A stretch of DNA of 64,000 nt from an uncultured Chlamydiae bacterium (GCA_903824495.1 CAIJXB010000026.1:240876-304875); one strand, 5' to 3'. Shown: positions 39,500 to 49,220, counted from the stretch's first letter. Translations and numbers: made by a program. Notes: generated from the sequence alone by a model not told the origin.

Positions 39500-40710
39500 C
39501 TCTTTAGTTTTTCTAGAACCACTTCTTTGTCGTTAAGGTCTCCATTGATGGAGATCTTTTCGGCTTCTTTCAAAAGCTTACCCATTTGTACACCTGGAGC
39601 GATCCCAATTTTTTGAAGATCCTCGGATTTGATAAGGGGATTTTTCGTTTGAATGCGAAGTATGTGAAGAGAGAGGGAGTCTTTTTTTCCTGCGTGAAAG
39701 TGTAGGAATGCAGAGAGATCTTTTTGTGAAAGAGCGTGGATTCTAAGAGCGAGATCACTGGAGGGGTGAGCATAAAAATGGGCCCACTCAAAAGGTTCTA
39801 AAGAGATTTGCCAATCAAGCGGCATGAGTAAAAGGCTTTTGGCTTGATTTAAGAACTTAACAAGGTCTTTGTCTTGACGGCTTAACTTCAAATAGTCACA
39901 TAAAGCAAATTCTTCTTGTAGAGAAGCGTTGGGAAAGAGAAATAAAAGCTTTGCGATAAGAGGGCAATGAGAAATTTTTGAAAGAGGTTCAAGCCTTGAC
40001 TGAATTTGTTTGAGAGAAACTCCCTTTAAAGAAGGAAAGATCACAGGAAGTAGTTCTAGTTTATGAAGAGACACAAGACCTTCTGCAAAATGCCTTGATG
40101 AAGACATCTTTTGAAACTCTTGCCATACCCTTTCTATTGCAACTGATGGAAAAAGACTTAACGCATGAGATAAGATCGCTTGTTCTGTAGAGCTTTCTAT
40201 CGGGAACTGGAACCTGGTAGAATATCTGACAGCGCGGATCATTCGAAGGCGATCTTCTAAAAAACGCTGATGAGGATCTCCAATTGCCTTGATGACTCCT
40301 TGTTTAAGATCATGCTGACCTCCCACAAAATCAAAAAGAGTTTCTGTGATTGGATCGAAAAACAAGCCATTGATCGTAAAATCTCTTCTAAGGGCATCCT
40401 CTTCAGGCGTGGCCGGTTCAATCTGAGTAGGCCGCCTTCCATCGACATAATCTTTTTCTTTTCGAAAGGTTGCCACTTCAAAGGAATGATTTTTCTCTAC
40501 AACGACGATGATCCCAAAAGCAATCCCCACGGGGATTGTTTTGGGGAAAAGTCCTTGTATCTCTTCAACAGAGGCACTTGTCGCAATGTCAATATCATCT
40601 GAGGGGAGATTTAAAAGAAAATCCCTGACCCAGCCTCCTGCGAAATAGGCAATGTGTCCGGCTTTTTGAAGAGTGGAAACAATGTGTGTGGCAATCGGCT
40701 TGGTTGGCAT
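39484..40710 (-). CDS. cca: CCA tRNA nucleotidyltransferase / poly(A) polymerase family
   Basis: 408 residues, class II nucleotidyltransferase. Head: YFAGGWVRDFLLNLPSDDIDIATSA with the two catalytic Asp; EEDALRRDFTINGLFFDP; neck FLEDRLRMIRAVRYSTRF. The tail has an HD-like helical part. It adds or repairs the CCA end of tRNAs, a function this genome needs because the tRNA-Arg gene here lacks encoded CCA. A poly(A) polymerase cannot be excluded from motifs alone. ATG after AAAAGGA. Confidence 0.88.
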   Translation of the reverse strand: MPTKPIATHIVSTLQKAGHIAYFAGGWVRDFLLNLPSDDIDIATSASVEEIQGLFPKTIPVGIAFGIIVVVEKNHSFEVATFRKEKDYVDGRRPTQIEPATPEEDALRRDFTINGLFFDPITETLFDFVGGQHDLKQGVIKAIGDPHQRFLEDRLRMIRAVRYSTRFQFPIESSTEQAILSHALSLFPSVAIERVWQEFQKMSSSRHFAEGLVSLHKLELLPVIFPSLKGVSLKQIQSRLEPLSKISHCPLIAKLLFLFPNASLQEEFALCDYLKLSRQDKDLVKFLNQAKSLLLMPLDWQISLEPFEWAHFYAHPSSDLALRIHALSQKDLSAFLHFHAGKKDSLSLHILRIQTKNPLIKSEDLQKIGIAPGVQMGKLLKEAEKISINGDLNDKEVVLEKLKSQFSL

Positions 40711-40799
40711 GGTAGATCCTTTTTAAAACAGAATATCGAAAATATTTGAGATGAGCAATTCTTTCTTTTTCTATATGCTGAGGAAAAAAGGATTTTTTT

Positions 40800-42545
40800 A
40801 TGAGCGGTAGCATTCGCCTTCTTTCAGAGCATACGATCAATCAGATTGCAGCAGGAGAGGTTATTGAAAATCCAGCCTCTGTTGTTAAAGAACTTGTAGA
40901 GAATGCTATAGATGCAGGCGCTACCAAGGTGATCATTGAAATTTCAGGAGGGGGACTCCAAAAGATCCGCATTTCAGATGATGGCGTGGGTATGGGGCCT
41001 GAAGATGCTCTTCTTTGTTTGGAGAGGCATGCGACCTCAAAAATTACACGGGCAGAGGATTTATCGTCTGTTTCTACGATGGGATTTAGAGGAGAGGCTC
41101 TAGCATCGATTGCCTCTATTTCTAAAATGACCCTTCAAACTTGCAGGGAATCGGGAGTCGGATCTCAAGTGGATGTGGAGGCTGGAATCATTGGGATCAT
41201 AAAGCCATGCGCAAGAAATCGAGGAACAACGATTGAAGTGCGTCAGCTTTTTTACAACGTTCCCGCCAGACGCAAATTTCAAAAATCAGAAGCTCTTTGC
41301 GCGCTTGATGTTTTAAAGACAATTACGCATTTAAGCCTTGCAAATCCCATGATCGGATTTGAGTTTTATGAACAAGAAGTAGAAAAGCTTAAAGCTCCAC
41401 GAGGGGAAGGCTCTTTTTTAGAAGCTCTAAAAAAGAGATCTCATCAAGTCTTGGGGGATTCTTTTTTAGAAGATGCAGTTTCTATTGAGGGTAGCTTTGA
41501 TTCATTTTCGTTCAAAGGAATTATTGGAGGGATACAAAATACGCGCCCTAATAAGGTTCTTCAATACTCGTTCATCAATCAGAGAGCTGTTCTTTGCCCC
41601 GCTTTATCCTATGCTGTAAAGGATGCCTTTGGCACTCGAATCAATCACGACAGATTTCCTATCTACGCTTTGCATTTAAACATCCCTAGCGCTTTTTTAG
41701 ATGTGAATGTTCACCCACAGAAAAAAGAAGTGAGGCTTAGAGAGGAAAAATGGATCAAAGAGCAACTCAAACAAAAAATCCAAGAAGAGCTGTTTATCCA
41801 AGAAAAGTCACTAGCTTCCGCTTCTCTTTCAAGCTCTCCCCTTTCTTACAATCTATTTTCTGCAGAGAGTTTCTTTGCAAAACCAAAAGTTGAAACAGAG
41901 CTTTTGTTTGAAAGTAGAGCCCCTTTAGATCCGATACAGACACCTTTATTTGTAGAAAAAAATATAATGCCGATTGGGCTCTACCGCCAATTTTTATGGG
42001 TAGATGCAGCTTCGACCCAGCATTTAAATCTAGGCCTTGAGCAAACGGGCGTTTTACTCATCGATCTAAAAGCTGCTAGCTCTCGTCTTTTATTTGATTC
42101 TCTGCAAGAGGAAGACAAGGTGCTTCAGCAAACACTCCTGCTTCCTTTAAGTTTTTCATGTTCTTTTGCGGAAGCTGAGCAAATGCTTCTCAATGAAAAA
42201 GAGTTGCAAAAGATGGGGTTTTCTTTAAGAAGTGTCGGCAAACAATCGTTTTTGATAGAAGCAATTCCATCTTGTTTGCCAGAAGAAGAGGCGATTGATT
42301 TTTTAAAGATCGCTTTTATGGAAGAAAAAGGGGAATCTTGGGTCTTGAGAAAAGAAAGAATTATGGCTAGTGCTTGCACAAAACTCATTTCTCAGCGCAG
42401 AGAAAACTATAGCATGCATCAAGCTCTTCAAATCTTTCATGCGTTAAGCGAGTCAAAATTTTCTCTTTTTTGTCCCTTAGGAAATAAGACAATTATTCAA
42501 ATGAGTGATCAGGGACTTGAAAGACTTTTTAGTAAAGGGCGATAG
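40800..42545 (+). CDS. mutL: DNA mismatch repair protein MutL
   Basis: 581 residues. GHKL ATPase: IAAGEVIENPASVVKELVENAIDAGA (motif I), ISDDGVGMGPED (II), TMGFRGEALASIASI (III), and RGTTIEVRQLFYNVPARRKF. The C-terminal dimerisation domain has LLIDLKAASSRLLFD where endonuclease-type MutLs have DQHAAHERxxYE, so nicking activity is not expected, as in E. coli. It links MutS to the UvrD helicase. ATG after AAGGA. First gene of the mutL-pepP-cyclase-kinase run. Confidence 0.95.
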   Translation: MSGSIRLLSEHTINQIAAGEVIENPASVVKELVENAIDAGATKVIIEISGGGLQKIRISDDGVGMGPEDALLCLERHATSKITRAEDLSSVSTMGFRGEALASIASISKMTLQTCRESGVGSQVDVEAGIIGIIKPCARNRGTTIEVRQLFYNVPARRKFQKSEALCALDVLKTITHLSLANPMIGFEFYEQEVEKLKAPRGEGSFLEALKKRSHQVLGDSFLEDAVSIEGSFDSFSFKGIIGGIQNTRPNKVLQYSFINQRAVLCPALSYAVKDAFGTRINHDRFPIYALHLNIPSAFLDVNVHPQKKEVRLREEKWIKEQLKQKIQEELFIQEKSLASASLSSSPLSYNLFSAESFFAKPKVETELLFESRAPLDPIQTPLFVEKNIMPIGLYRQFLWVDAASTQHLNLGLEQTGVLLIDLKAASSRLLFDSLQEEDKVLQQTLLLPLSFSCSFAEAEQMLLNEKELQKMGFSLRSVGKQSFLIEAIPSCLPEEEAIDFLKIAFMEEKGESWVLRKERIMASACTKLISQRRENYSMHQALQIFHALSESKFSLFCPLGNKTIIQMSDQGLERLFSKGR

Positions 42546-42549
42546 AAGT

Positions 42550-43602
42550 ATGGACAGGATCTTAAGTTTACAAAAAAAAATAGAAGAGCTTTCTTTAGAT
42601 GCATTTCTTTTGGAAGATCCGCTTGATCTCTATTACTTAACGGGTGGTAGTTTTTCTGTAGGTCAGCTTTGGATGACTTCGAAAAAGGTGTTACTTCTTG
42701 TAGATGAAAGATATATCCAGCAGGCGCAAGAGTCTTTATCAGTACCGTCTTGTTTAAAATCCTGGGAGGCATCATCAAAATTCGTTCAAGAAAACCAGAT
42801 TAAAAGCGTAGGATTTGATTCCTCTAAGACGTCATTTGAAAGAGTTTTAGAGCTTCAAAAAAAATTAGATTCAGCGCTTTCTTGGAAGCCAGTTCCTAGG
42901 ATTACGCAGGAGATGAGAAAAATAAAGGATGCAAATGAGCTTTCTCTTATCAAGAAAAGCAGCGAAATCTTATGGCAAGGATATCTCTATATCAAAACTC
43001 TTTTAAAAGAAGGGATCAAAGAGAAAGAAGTGGCTAAGAAATTTGAGATTTTTTGTTTAGAAAAAGGAGCTGAGGGACTTTCCTTCGAGCCCATTATTGC
43101 CTTTGGAGAAAATAGCGCCTTGCCCCACTATCGCGCAGGAGAAAAAGCTTTAAAAAAAGGAGACATTGTTCTCATAGACATCGGAGTCATTTTTAATCGA
43201 TATGCATCGGATATGACAAGGGTTGTGTTTTTCGGACCGCCAGATCCGCTCCTCAGTTCCTGGCTTGATTTTACAATTTTAGCACAGCAGGCTGCAATAG
43301 AGCTGTGCCGGCCCGGTACTCTAGTGAAGGATTTGGATGTTAAGGCTAGGAGCATTTTCAAAAAATTTGAAGTGGAAGCATACTTTGTCCATGGTCTAGG
43401 ACATGGCGTGGGACTAGAAGTGCATGAAGCTCCCCGTATTCGATTTGATAGCGAAGGTGGCATTTTAAAACCTGGTATGGTGATTACGATAGAGCCCGGT
43501 TTATATTTGCCAGGAAAAGGGGGCGTGAGGTATGAAGACATGATTGTCATCACCGAGACAGGGTTTGAAAATTTGTTTCCCTTTGATAAGGCTGTTTTAT
43601 GA
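42550..43602 (+). CDS. pepP: Xaa-Pro aminopeptidase/dipeptidase (M24B)
   Basis: 350 residues from the ATG at 42550, four bases after the mutL stop; an in-frame ATG inside mutL is unlikely. N-terminal creatinase-like domain, then the pita-bread fold with the five metal ligands: VLIDIGV (near 210), YASDMTRVVF (near 220), HGLGHGVGLEVHEAP (near 283), TIEPGLYLPG (near 315) and RYEDMIV (near 328). Cleaves N-terminal residues before proline, supplying amino acids. The stop overlaps the cyclase ATG. In Chlamydia a pepP gene likewise follows mutL. Confidence 0.92.
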   Translation: MDRILSLQKKIEELSLDAFLLEDPLDLYYLTGGSFSVGQLWMTSKKVLLLVDERYIQQAQESLSVPSCLKSWEASSKFVQENQIKSVGFDSSKTSFERVLELQKKLDSALSWKPVPRITQEMRKIKDANELSLIKKSSEILWQGYLYIKTLLKEGIKEKEVAKKFEIFCLEKGAEGLSFEPIIAFGENSALPHYRAGEKALKKGDIVLIDIGVIFNRYASDMTRVVFFGPPDPLLSSWLDFTILAQQAAIELCRPGTLVKDLDVKARSIFKKFEVEAYFVHGLGHGVGLEVHEAPRIRFDSEGGILKPGMVITIEPGLYLPGKGGVRYEDMIVITETGFENLFPFDKAVL

Positions 43603-46016
43603 GCATTCGATACCGTCTTTTATTGATTGTAGGGTTAGTCGCAACCCTTCTTTTTTCTACGGCTTTTATACTTAACAACCAATTGTTAAGTAGAAAGATT
43701 CTTGTGATAAAGTCTGAAATTCAGATATTTATGGAAAACAATATAGAAAAAAGAAGGGAGAACGTTGAGAAATTTGTTTTCGACAGTATGGCAAGAAAAC
43801 TGGCTCAGATCAATGCTATTTTAGAAACAATTTCTCAATTTTCGTCCCTTTCCGATTGGTTTGCTCCAAGCGCTGAAAATCTTCGTCTTGGAACATGGTC
43901 TCATGCAGCTCATTTTTTACAAGATGAGGATTGGATCCAATTTTTACAAAACACATCAGATTCTCAATTGCTCTCTTTAATTGTTCCAGAAGAAGGTCCA
44001 TTTTTTCAAACAAAGACGATGCCATTTGAAGAGGGACTTGCATGGATTTTTGTTTCAAAAGCCGCGGCTTATCCAGATCCTTATGTGGGCGTTCAGCTTC
44101 CTTTTAAAGCTAAAGAAGAGCCGTTAACTGAAGATTCTTCATTAGTTGTTTCAGATAATTTACCGACTGTCTATGCTCTTTACACAGTCGAACATCTTCA
44201 ATCAATATCGATTTCTCCAGAGTTTTTACAAAATAAAGGGCAGACGATCCAAGAACCTTCTGTTCAAGGATATGAAATAGATGAGGACAAGTTTTATGAT
44301 TTTTTGATGAAAGCAAGAGATTTAGCTAAAAAACCTTCTTTTGCCCCTCCAAGGCACGAACAAGTAGAATTCCCAAAAGAACCGGAAGCATCTTCCCGCA
44401 CTCAAACCTATTTGAAACAAATTCTAGATTATTCTTATGAGCTTTTTTTGGTAGGAGAGATCACAGCCTTGCAAAGAGTTCACTTTTTTGGATCGCCCGG
44501 AGGAGTTATTGATTGGCCGAATGCGCTATCTTTTTCTAAGCAAGGGAAAGATGAGGGAAATGTTTTTTTCTTAGACTCTATTGTTGGATTCTCTAAACCA
44601 TTTTTTGATGATCAGGCCTTTTTTAAAAAACATCCTCCTAAGCCTGGATCTTTTGTGTCTTCCGGAAGCGTTGTGATCAAAAGCCCTCATCCGAATCAAG
44701 CATTTTTTGTAAATACAGCGGCCTTTTATTCACAAGTAGGAGATCAGAAAAAACAAAGCCTTTTGACAGTGGGCTTTGATATGACCGATTTTCTGCAAGA
44801 TCTTGTGACAATTTCTGGACTCTATGGATGCATGGTCAGTGATGGTAAGGTATTAACACAGATTGTACCCAAAGGATCTCCTCCTGTTCATTTTGAGTTG
44901 ATACCAGGGCTTGTTGCAGGAGAAAATCCAAAAGGGTTTTTTCAGTTAGGAGATACCGAATACTTTTTTTTAAGATCTACACCAGATCCAGATATAGATT
45001 TTTATATCTGCTTTTTCCTTCCTAAGGAGGAGTATTTTAGTGTTTTCTTAAGAGTGCAAGAGAATGTACGAACGATTTTACATAATGTATGGATCCAAAG
45101 ATTTGCTTTGGGCCTCTGTAGCGTGATCGTTCTTTGGATTTTTCTCTTAGATATTTCTAAAAAAATCACACAACCTATTGTTGCACTTTCTAATTCTCTG
45201 CGTTATGTGAAAAGTGGAGAGTGGGATCTTATTAAGATCCCTTCGATCTCATCTCAAAATAACAAAGAGATCAAACAACTTCTTTCCTCCTTTCAAGACA
45301 TGATAGAAGGCATGAAAGAAAAAGAGAAGATGAGTGGGGTTTTAAATAAAGTGGTATCAAAGGAGATCGCGCAGGAGATTTTGAAAGGGGATGTGCATTT
45401 AGGTGGGGAAGAAAGAGAAGTTACGATGCTTTTTGTTGACATTCGAGGTTTTACAAAGCTCACCCAAAATATGGAGCCTCAAGATATCATTCAGCTTCTT
45501 AACATGTGCATGACAAAACTTTCTCAGGTCATCGAAGAGAATAAAGGCGTTATTGATAAATACTTAGGAGATGGTATCATGGCTCTTTACGGAGCTCCGA
45601 TCTCTTATAAAGAAAGTGCTTTATCTGCCGTTGTTTCTGGTATGGAAATGATTTCTATTATTCAAAAGTGGGATGAGGAAAGAATCAAAGCTGGACTGCC
45701 TCCATTGAATATAGGGATAGGGATTCACACGGGAACTGTATGTGCTGGAAATATGGGAGCCTTGAATCGGCTTAATTATACGGTAATTGGAAGCCATGTG
45801 AATATGGCTTCGAGACTTTGTTATGCAGCAGGCCCCGGAGAGCTTTTGATCACGGCTGATACGTATTTACAGCCAAGTATTCAGCAAAATGTGGAAGTGG
45901 AAGATAAAGGGTTTATGGCATTCAAAGGTTTTGATGAGAAAAAACAAGTGTATAAAGTTCTAGGCCTTAAAAACCCTGACATTGGAAAATTTTTGCTTTT
46001 GGAAGGGACCGAGTAA
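43599..46016 (+). CDS. Membrane-bound class III adenylate/guanylate cyclase with HAMP domain
   Basis: 805 residues. TM1 at about 6-27, a long extracytoplasmic sensor region (about 28-500) of unknown fold, TM2 at about 502-520, HAMP (KKITQPIVALSNSLRYVKSG), then the cyclase domain. Metal Asp in MLFVDIRGFT (near 608) and DKYLGDGIMALYG, Lys before the second Asp, NYTVIGSHVNMASRL with the transition-state Asn and Arg. Thr in NYT replaces the Asp of class IIIa, the class IIIb pattern of bicarbonate-responsive enzymes. It makes cAMP (cGMP is less likely). Starts at an ATGA overlap with pepP. Confidence 0.9.
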   Translation: MSIRYRLLLIVGLVATLLFSTAFILNNQLLSRKILVIKSEIQIFMENNIEKRRENVEKFVFDSMARKLAQINAILETISQFSSLSDWFAPSAENLRLGTWSHAAHFLQDEDWIQFLQNTSDSQLLSLIVPEEGPFFQTKTMPFEEGLAWIFVSKAAAYPDPYVGVQLPFKAKEEPLTEDSSLVVSDNLPTVYALYTVEHLQSISISPEFLQNKGQTIQEPSVQGYEIDEDKFYDFLMKARDLAKKPSFAPPRHEQVEFPKEPEASSRTQTYLKQILDYSYELFLVGEITALQRVHFFGSPGGVIDWPNALSFSKQGKDEGNVFFLDSIVGFSKPFFDDQAFFKKHPPKPGSFVSSGSVVIKSPHPNQAFFVNTAAFYSQVGDQKKQSLLTVGFDMTDFLQDLVTISGLYGCMVSDGKVLTQIVPKGSPPVHFELIPGLVAGENPKGFFQLGDTEYFFLRSTPDPDIDFYICFFLPKEEYFSVFLRVQENVRTILHNVWIQRFALGLCSVIVLWIFLLDISKKITQPIVALSNSLRYVKSGEWDLIKIPSISSQNNKEIKQLLSSFQDMIEGMKEKEKMSGVLNKVVSKEIAQEILKGDVHLGGEEREVTMLFVDIRGFTKLTQNMEPQDIIQLLNMCMTKLSQVIEENKGVIDKYLGDGIMALYGAPISYKESALSAVVSGMEMISIIQKWDEERIKAGLPPLNIGIGIHTGTVCAGNMGALNRLNYTVIGSHVNMASRLCYAAGPGELLITADTYLQPSIQQNVEVEDKGFMAFKGFDEKKQVYKVLGLKNPDIGKFLLLEGTE

Positions 46017-46020
46017 AATA

Positions 46021-47151
46021 ATGGATGTGAAAACGTTGATTTTCCTGGGCCTTTTATTTTCTGTATCCTTTTTTGCAATGTTTGTTTTTTACGCCTCTCG
46101 TAAAAAACAAAAGGAAATGCAAAGGCGCCTTATCCGCGAAAGAGACCTAGTCCTCGGTTCTCTTATGGAAGGAGTTCTTTTATTAGATGAAAAGGGCCTC
46201 GTTCAATACGCAAACTTTGCTGCTAGTCGAATACTTAGCTCTTCTAAAAAACTTTTAGAAGGGAAAATGCTTCCTGAAAAAAAAGAATCCCTGCTTCTAG
46301 AAAAGACAAGGCAGATTCTAGAATCTTGCAGGCGACTTCGCACCCCTGTAACAGATTCGATTGTCATGGAAAGCGATAAGAAGCTTCATTTAGATGTGAT
46401 TGTCATGCCGCAAGTGGACCTTTTAGGATTCATTGTGATTTTTCAAGACAAATCAAGCGATCATAAGGTTTTAGAGGTGGGGAAAGATTTTGTATCCAGC
46501 GCTTCTCATGAATTAAAGACCCCCCTTACGATCATTAAAGGTTTTGCAGAGACATTGCAGGACATGAAGGATCTTCCTAAAGAAATTGTGGAAGATATTT
46601 TAGAGAAGATCGTAAGGAACTGTCATCGTATGGACACTCTTGTCAAAAACTTACTGACCTTGGCAGACATTGAAAGCCTTCCACTTACAAATCCTCAATA
46701 CTGTGATTTAGAATGTTTGGTCGAAGAGTGTAAACGGGTTGTTCTTTCTGTTTACCCGGAAGCTTCCATTGAAATTGTGAAAAACTCAGAGGCCATTACG
46801 GCGGAAGTAGAGCCGAGCCTTTTAGAGCTTGCGATCTTAAATTTGATTGGAAATGCGGTTAAATACTCCTCTTCTCCTGCCAAGGTTTTGATCCACCTGA
46901 ACCAAAATCCAGATGAGGTCCAAATTGAAGTGAGCGATGAAGGGATGGGTATTCCACAAGATGATCTAGAGCATATCTTCGAGCGTTTTTACACAGTTAA
47001 TAAAGCTCACTCAAGGAAACTTGGGGGTGCAGGTCTAGGGCTTTCTCTTGTTCAAACAATCGTAGAAAAACATGAAGGCACCATTCAGGTGGCTTCTACT
47101 TTAGGAAAGGGCTCTAAATTCACAGTTCTACTTCCTTGTCATCAACACTAA
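46021..47151 (+). CDS. Sensor histidine kinase, PhoR-like
   Basis: 376 residues from the ATG at 46021, 4 bases after the cyclase stop. One N-terminal TM helix (about 5-25), a PAS-like domain (RDLVLGSLMEGVLLLDEKG), then H-box SSASHELKTPLTIIKG (His near 164), N-box ELAILNLIGNAVKYSS, G1 SDEGMGIPQDDLEHIFERFY and G2 GGAGLGLSLVQ. Autophosphorylating kinase; no response regulator is encoded nearby, so its partner is elsewhere. Its position behind the cyclase suggests the two signal together. Confidence 0.92.
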   Translation: MDVKTLIFLGLLFSVSFFAMFVFYASRKKQKEMQRRLIRERDLVLGSLMEGVLLLDEKGLVQYANFAASRILSSSKKLLEGKMLPEKKESLLLEKTRQILESCRRLRTPVTDSIVMESDKKLHLDVIVMPQVDLLGFIVIFQDKSSDHKVLEVGKDFVSSASHELKTPLTIIKGFAETLQDMKDLPKEIVEDILEKIVRNCHRMDTLVKNLLTLADIESLPLTNPQYCDLECLVEECKRVVLSVYPEASIEIVKNSEAITAEVEPSLLELAILNLIGNAVKYSSSPAKVLIHLNQNPDEVQIEVSDEGMGIPQDDLEHIFERFYTVNKAHSRKLGGAGLGLSLVQTIVEKHEGTIQVASTLGKGSKFTVLLPCHQH

Positions 47152-48071
47152 TTAGATGGCTTAGAAATAGGAAGCTCTAAATAGACATGTGTCTTCTCAT
47201 CTTTACAGATCAGCTTTTCAAGAACTGCTGTCTTATGAGAAAATTTTAACAGCGGCTCGATGTCTTGGAATCGTTTTCCACTGGCTCTCAAAGAGTTTTC
47301 TTTGCAAATGGATTTGAGCTGCTCTTTGGTAAGACTGTGAAGATAGTGATCTTTTTCCCATTTGTCATGCTCAAGAGATAAAATCGTCTCTACTATTTTA
47401 TCTTGAAAGAGAGCTTTTAAGATAGCGTGAGAAGCGTGAGGAAAACTTGTAAGGCTTTTATCTTTTGCAGAAAAGGTAAAAAACTCTTCAAAAGGAGGAT
47501 AGCCTTTTTTGCTTTCAAGGTTGTAAGATCCGGACCCTTGTAGCATTTTATAGAACACCTTTTGTAAGGGCTCACTTCGGGGGAACAGATCGGAAAGCGT
47601 TTCGATTTTCTTTTTTTTAAAAGAGAATTCTGCTACGAGCTCTTCAGCAAGTCTTGGGATTTCTTTCTCTGCTTCTTTCCAAAACGGAGCGTGGCTATAA
47701 AGCTCGGTGATAAGGTTTGCGGTGAGCTCTCCAAGAAAAAAAGAAGAGTAGGGATCTGCAGATAAAAAAGGTGCTAGATTCCATTTTCCTAAAGACGAGG
47801 TGTTGTTTTTTTTGCGATGGGAATGAAAAGAGCTTACCGTTTTAGAAACTTTTTGTTCTTTCTTTTGAGAAGGAGAGGCTGGTTTTTTTGATTTTTTCTG
47901 GTACGTCTGATACTTGTATCTTTCCCATTTGTTTTGGAGCTTAATTTTAGAAGAGAGGTAGCTACAAGCAGATGCATTTTGAAATGTTGAAAACTGCGCG
48001 TTTTTTAAGACAGAAGCGTTCAAGAACATAAAAATAATGAGAAAGTTCATTACGAGAAATAAAATATTCAT
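47148..48071 (-). CDS. GspK-like minor pseudopilin (by position)
   Basis: 307 residues, first hydrophobic helix at the N-terminus (MNILFLVMNFLIIFMFLNAS), then a Lys/Ser-rich linker (about 55-95) and a mainly helical domain with LVAEFSFKKKKIETLSDLF. GspK proteins are the large minor pseudopilins of type II secretion (about 300 residues) and follow I and J, as here. The conserved Glu-5 and prepilin cleavage site are not visible, so the assignment rests on order, size and N-terminal helix. Start overlaps the J-like stop by four bases; stop overlaps the kinase tail. Confidence 0.5.
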   Translation of the reverse strand: MNILFLVMNFLIIFMFLNASVLKNAQFSTFQNASACSYLSSKIKLQNKWERYKYQTYQKKSKKPASPSQKKEQKVSKTVSSFHSHRKKNNTSSLGKWNLAPFLSADPYSSFFLGELTANLITELYSHAPFWKEAEKEIPRLAEELVAEFSFKKKKIETLSDLFPRSEPLQKVFYKMLQGSGSYNLESKKGYPPFEEFFTFSAKDKSLTSFPHASHAILKALFQDKIVETILSLEHDKWEKDHYLHSLTKEQLKSICKENSLRASGKRFQDIEPLLKFSHKTAVLEKLICKDEKTHVYLELPISKPSN

Positions 48072-48676
48072 TTTTCCCCCACGTATAAAATAGGTTCAAA
48101 AGAGTGATCAAGCCGAAAGAGGAGTTCTAGTTTTTGATCTGCTTGCACAATTAAACGCATCCACAAGGGAAGGTGCTTAAAATCTTCAGGCCAATCTTCT
48201 CTCCATAAGTTGGTTTGGGGATCAAAGTAAGAGAGGCTAAAAGATGAGACCCCTTGCAAGAGGAGATCGATCCTCTCTTCTTTTTCTTGAGACCAGGTAG
48301 CAAGGCAGAGCTCTTTGATAGAATTAAGATAGAGCAGGCTGGAAACTTGTCCATTGAAGGAAGGGACGGGATCCGGCTGGTTATAATAGGAAAAGCACAC
48401 AGTAGGAAGCCCTTCTACTCTTTCCCTTGGAGTAAAAAGGTAATTTGCCTCCCCTTCTTGAGAAGAAGCGACAAGTAGCGCTATTTTATCAAGTCTCTCT
48501 TTGACAAAAAGCATTTTATGGATCTGAACCTGCGCATTTTGATTTTTTTCAGAGGTCACAAGCCAGCTACGGTAGAGCCCCCAAAGGGTGGCAAGTAAAA
48601 TGCCTAGCAAGGAAAAGGCGACCATCATTTCCAAGAGAGTCAAGGGATGTCTTTTCTTGCGATTAGGTCTCTTCAT
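48068..48676 (-). CDS. GspJ-like minor pseudopilin
   Basis: 202 residues. Basic leader MKRPNRKKRHP then LTLLEMMVAFSLLGILLATL, a type IV pilin N-terminal helix with Glu at +5. The residue before the cleavage point is Pro rather than the usual Gly. The rest is a beta-rich domain with aromatic-rich strands (FSYYNQPDPVPSF) in the size range of GspJ. It assembles at the pseudopilus tip of the type II secretion system. Overlaps the I-like gene end by 14 bases. Confidence 0.72.
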   Translation of the reverse strand: MKRPNRKKRHPLTLLEMMVAFSLLGILLATLWGLYRSWLVTSEKNQNAQVQIHKMLFVKERLDKIALLVASSQEGEANYLFTPRERVEGLPTVCFSYYNQPDPVPSFNGQVSSLLYLNSIKELCLATWSQEKEERIDLLLQGVSSFSLSYFDPQTNLWREDWPEDFKHLPLWMRLIVQADQKLELLFRLDHSFEPILYVGEK

Positions 48677-49160
48677 GATCGACTACCGTTTGTTTTTTGA
48701 GTAAGAAGAGAGTGAGAGAAGCTGGCTTTTTTTTAGGTGTTTTTTCAGGAGTTTGATAGATCTTTACAGCCGCTTTTACAGTCCCGAAGCTCAAGTCTCC
48801 TTGGGTTTCAAACTTCCCCTGCAGCAGAAATAATTTAGCTGTATATTTATGTTTGTCGTTTGGGAGGGTAAAGTCCTTTGTGTCTAAGAGAAATGGCTTA
48901 TCTTGGGTTTTAAGCAAAGTATCCCAAGAGGTTTTTCCTGTTCTTAGGTCTTCTTCTATCAAGGCTAAATATTTTTCTTCCTCTAGGCTTAAGTACACGG
49001 AAGTCATATCCCTCACCTGCTTTCTTACGAAGGCGAAGGGAGAGCTCAGCATAGGGGCTAAAAAGAGGGAAAGCAGAAAGAAAGCAACTAAAAGCTCTAA
49101 AAGGAGGTAAGAGTGTTTTTTTGCTTTTTTAACTTTGCGCATATTGAATAGTATGGACAA
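48663..49160 (-). CDS. GspI-like minor pseudopilin
   Basis: 165 residues (159 if the ATG at 49142 is used). A basic leader (RKVKKAKKHS) precedes YLLLELLVAFFLLSLFLAP, a pilin-type helix with Glu at +5; Ser instead of Gly lies before the cleavage point. The rest is a small beta-rich domain. First gene of the I-J-K set. TTG at 49160 has GGGGG close upstream; the internal ATG has no site at useful distance, so the start is uncertain. Confidence 0.68.
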   Translation of the reverse strand: MSILFNMRKVKKAKKHSYLLLELLVAFFLLSLFLAPMLSSPFAFVRKQVRDMTSVYLSLEEEKYLALIEEDLRTGKTSWDTLLKTQDKPFLLDTKDFTLPNDKHKYTAKLFLLQGKFETQGDLSFGTVKAAVKIYQTPEKTPKKKPASLTLFLLKKQTVVDHEET

Positions 49161-49220
49161 TCACCCCCATTCTATGCAATCATTTGGGTAAAATTTCAAT
49201 CTTTATCATCTGGTAGTTAC

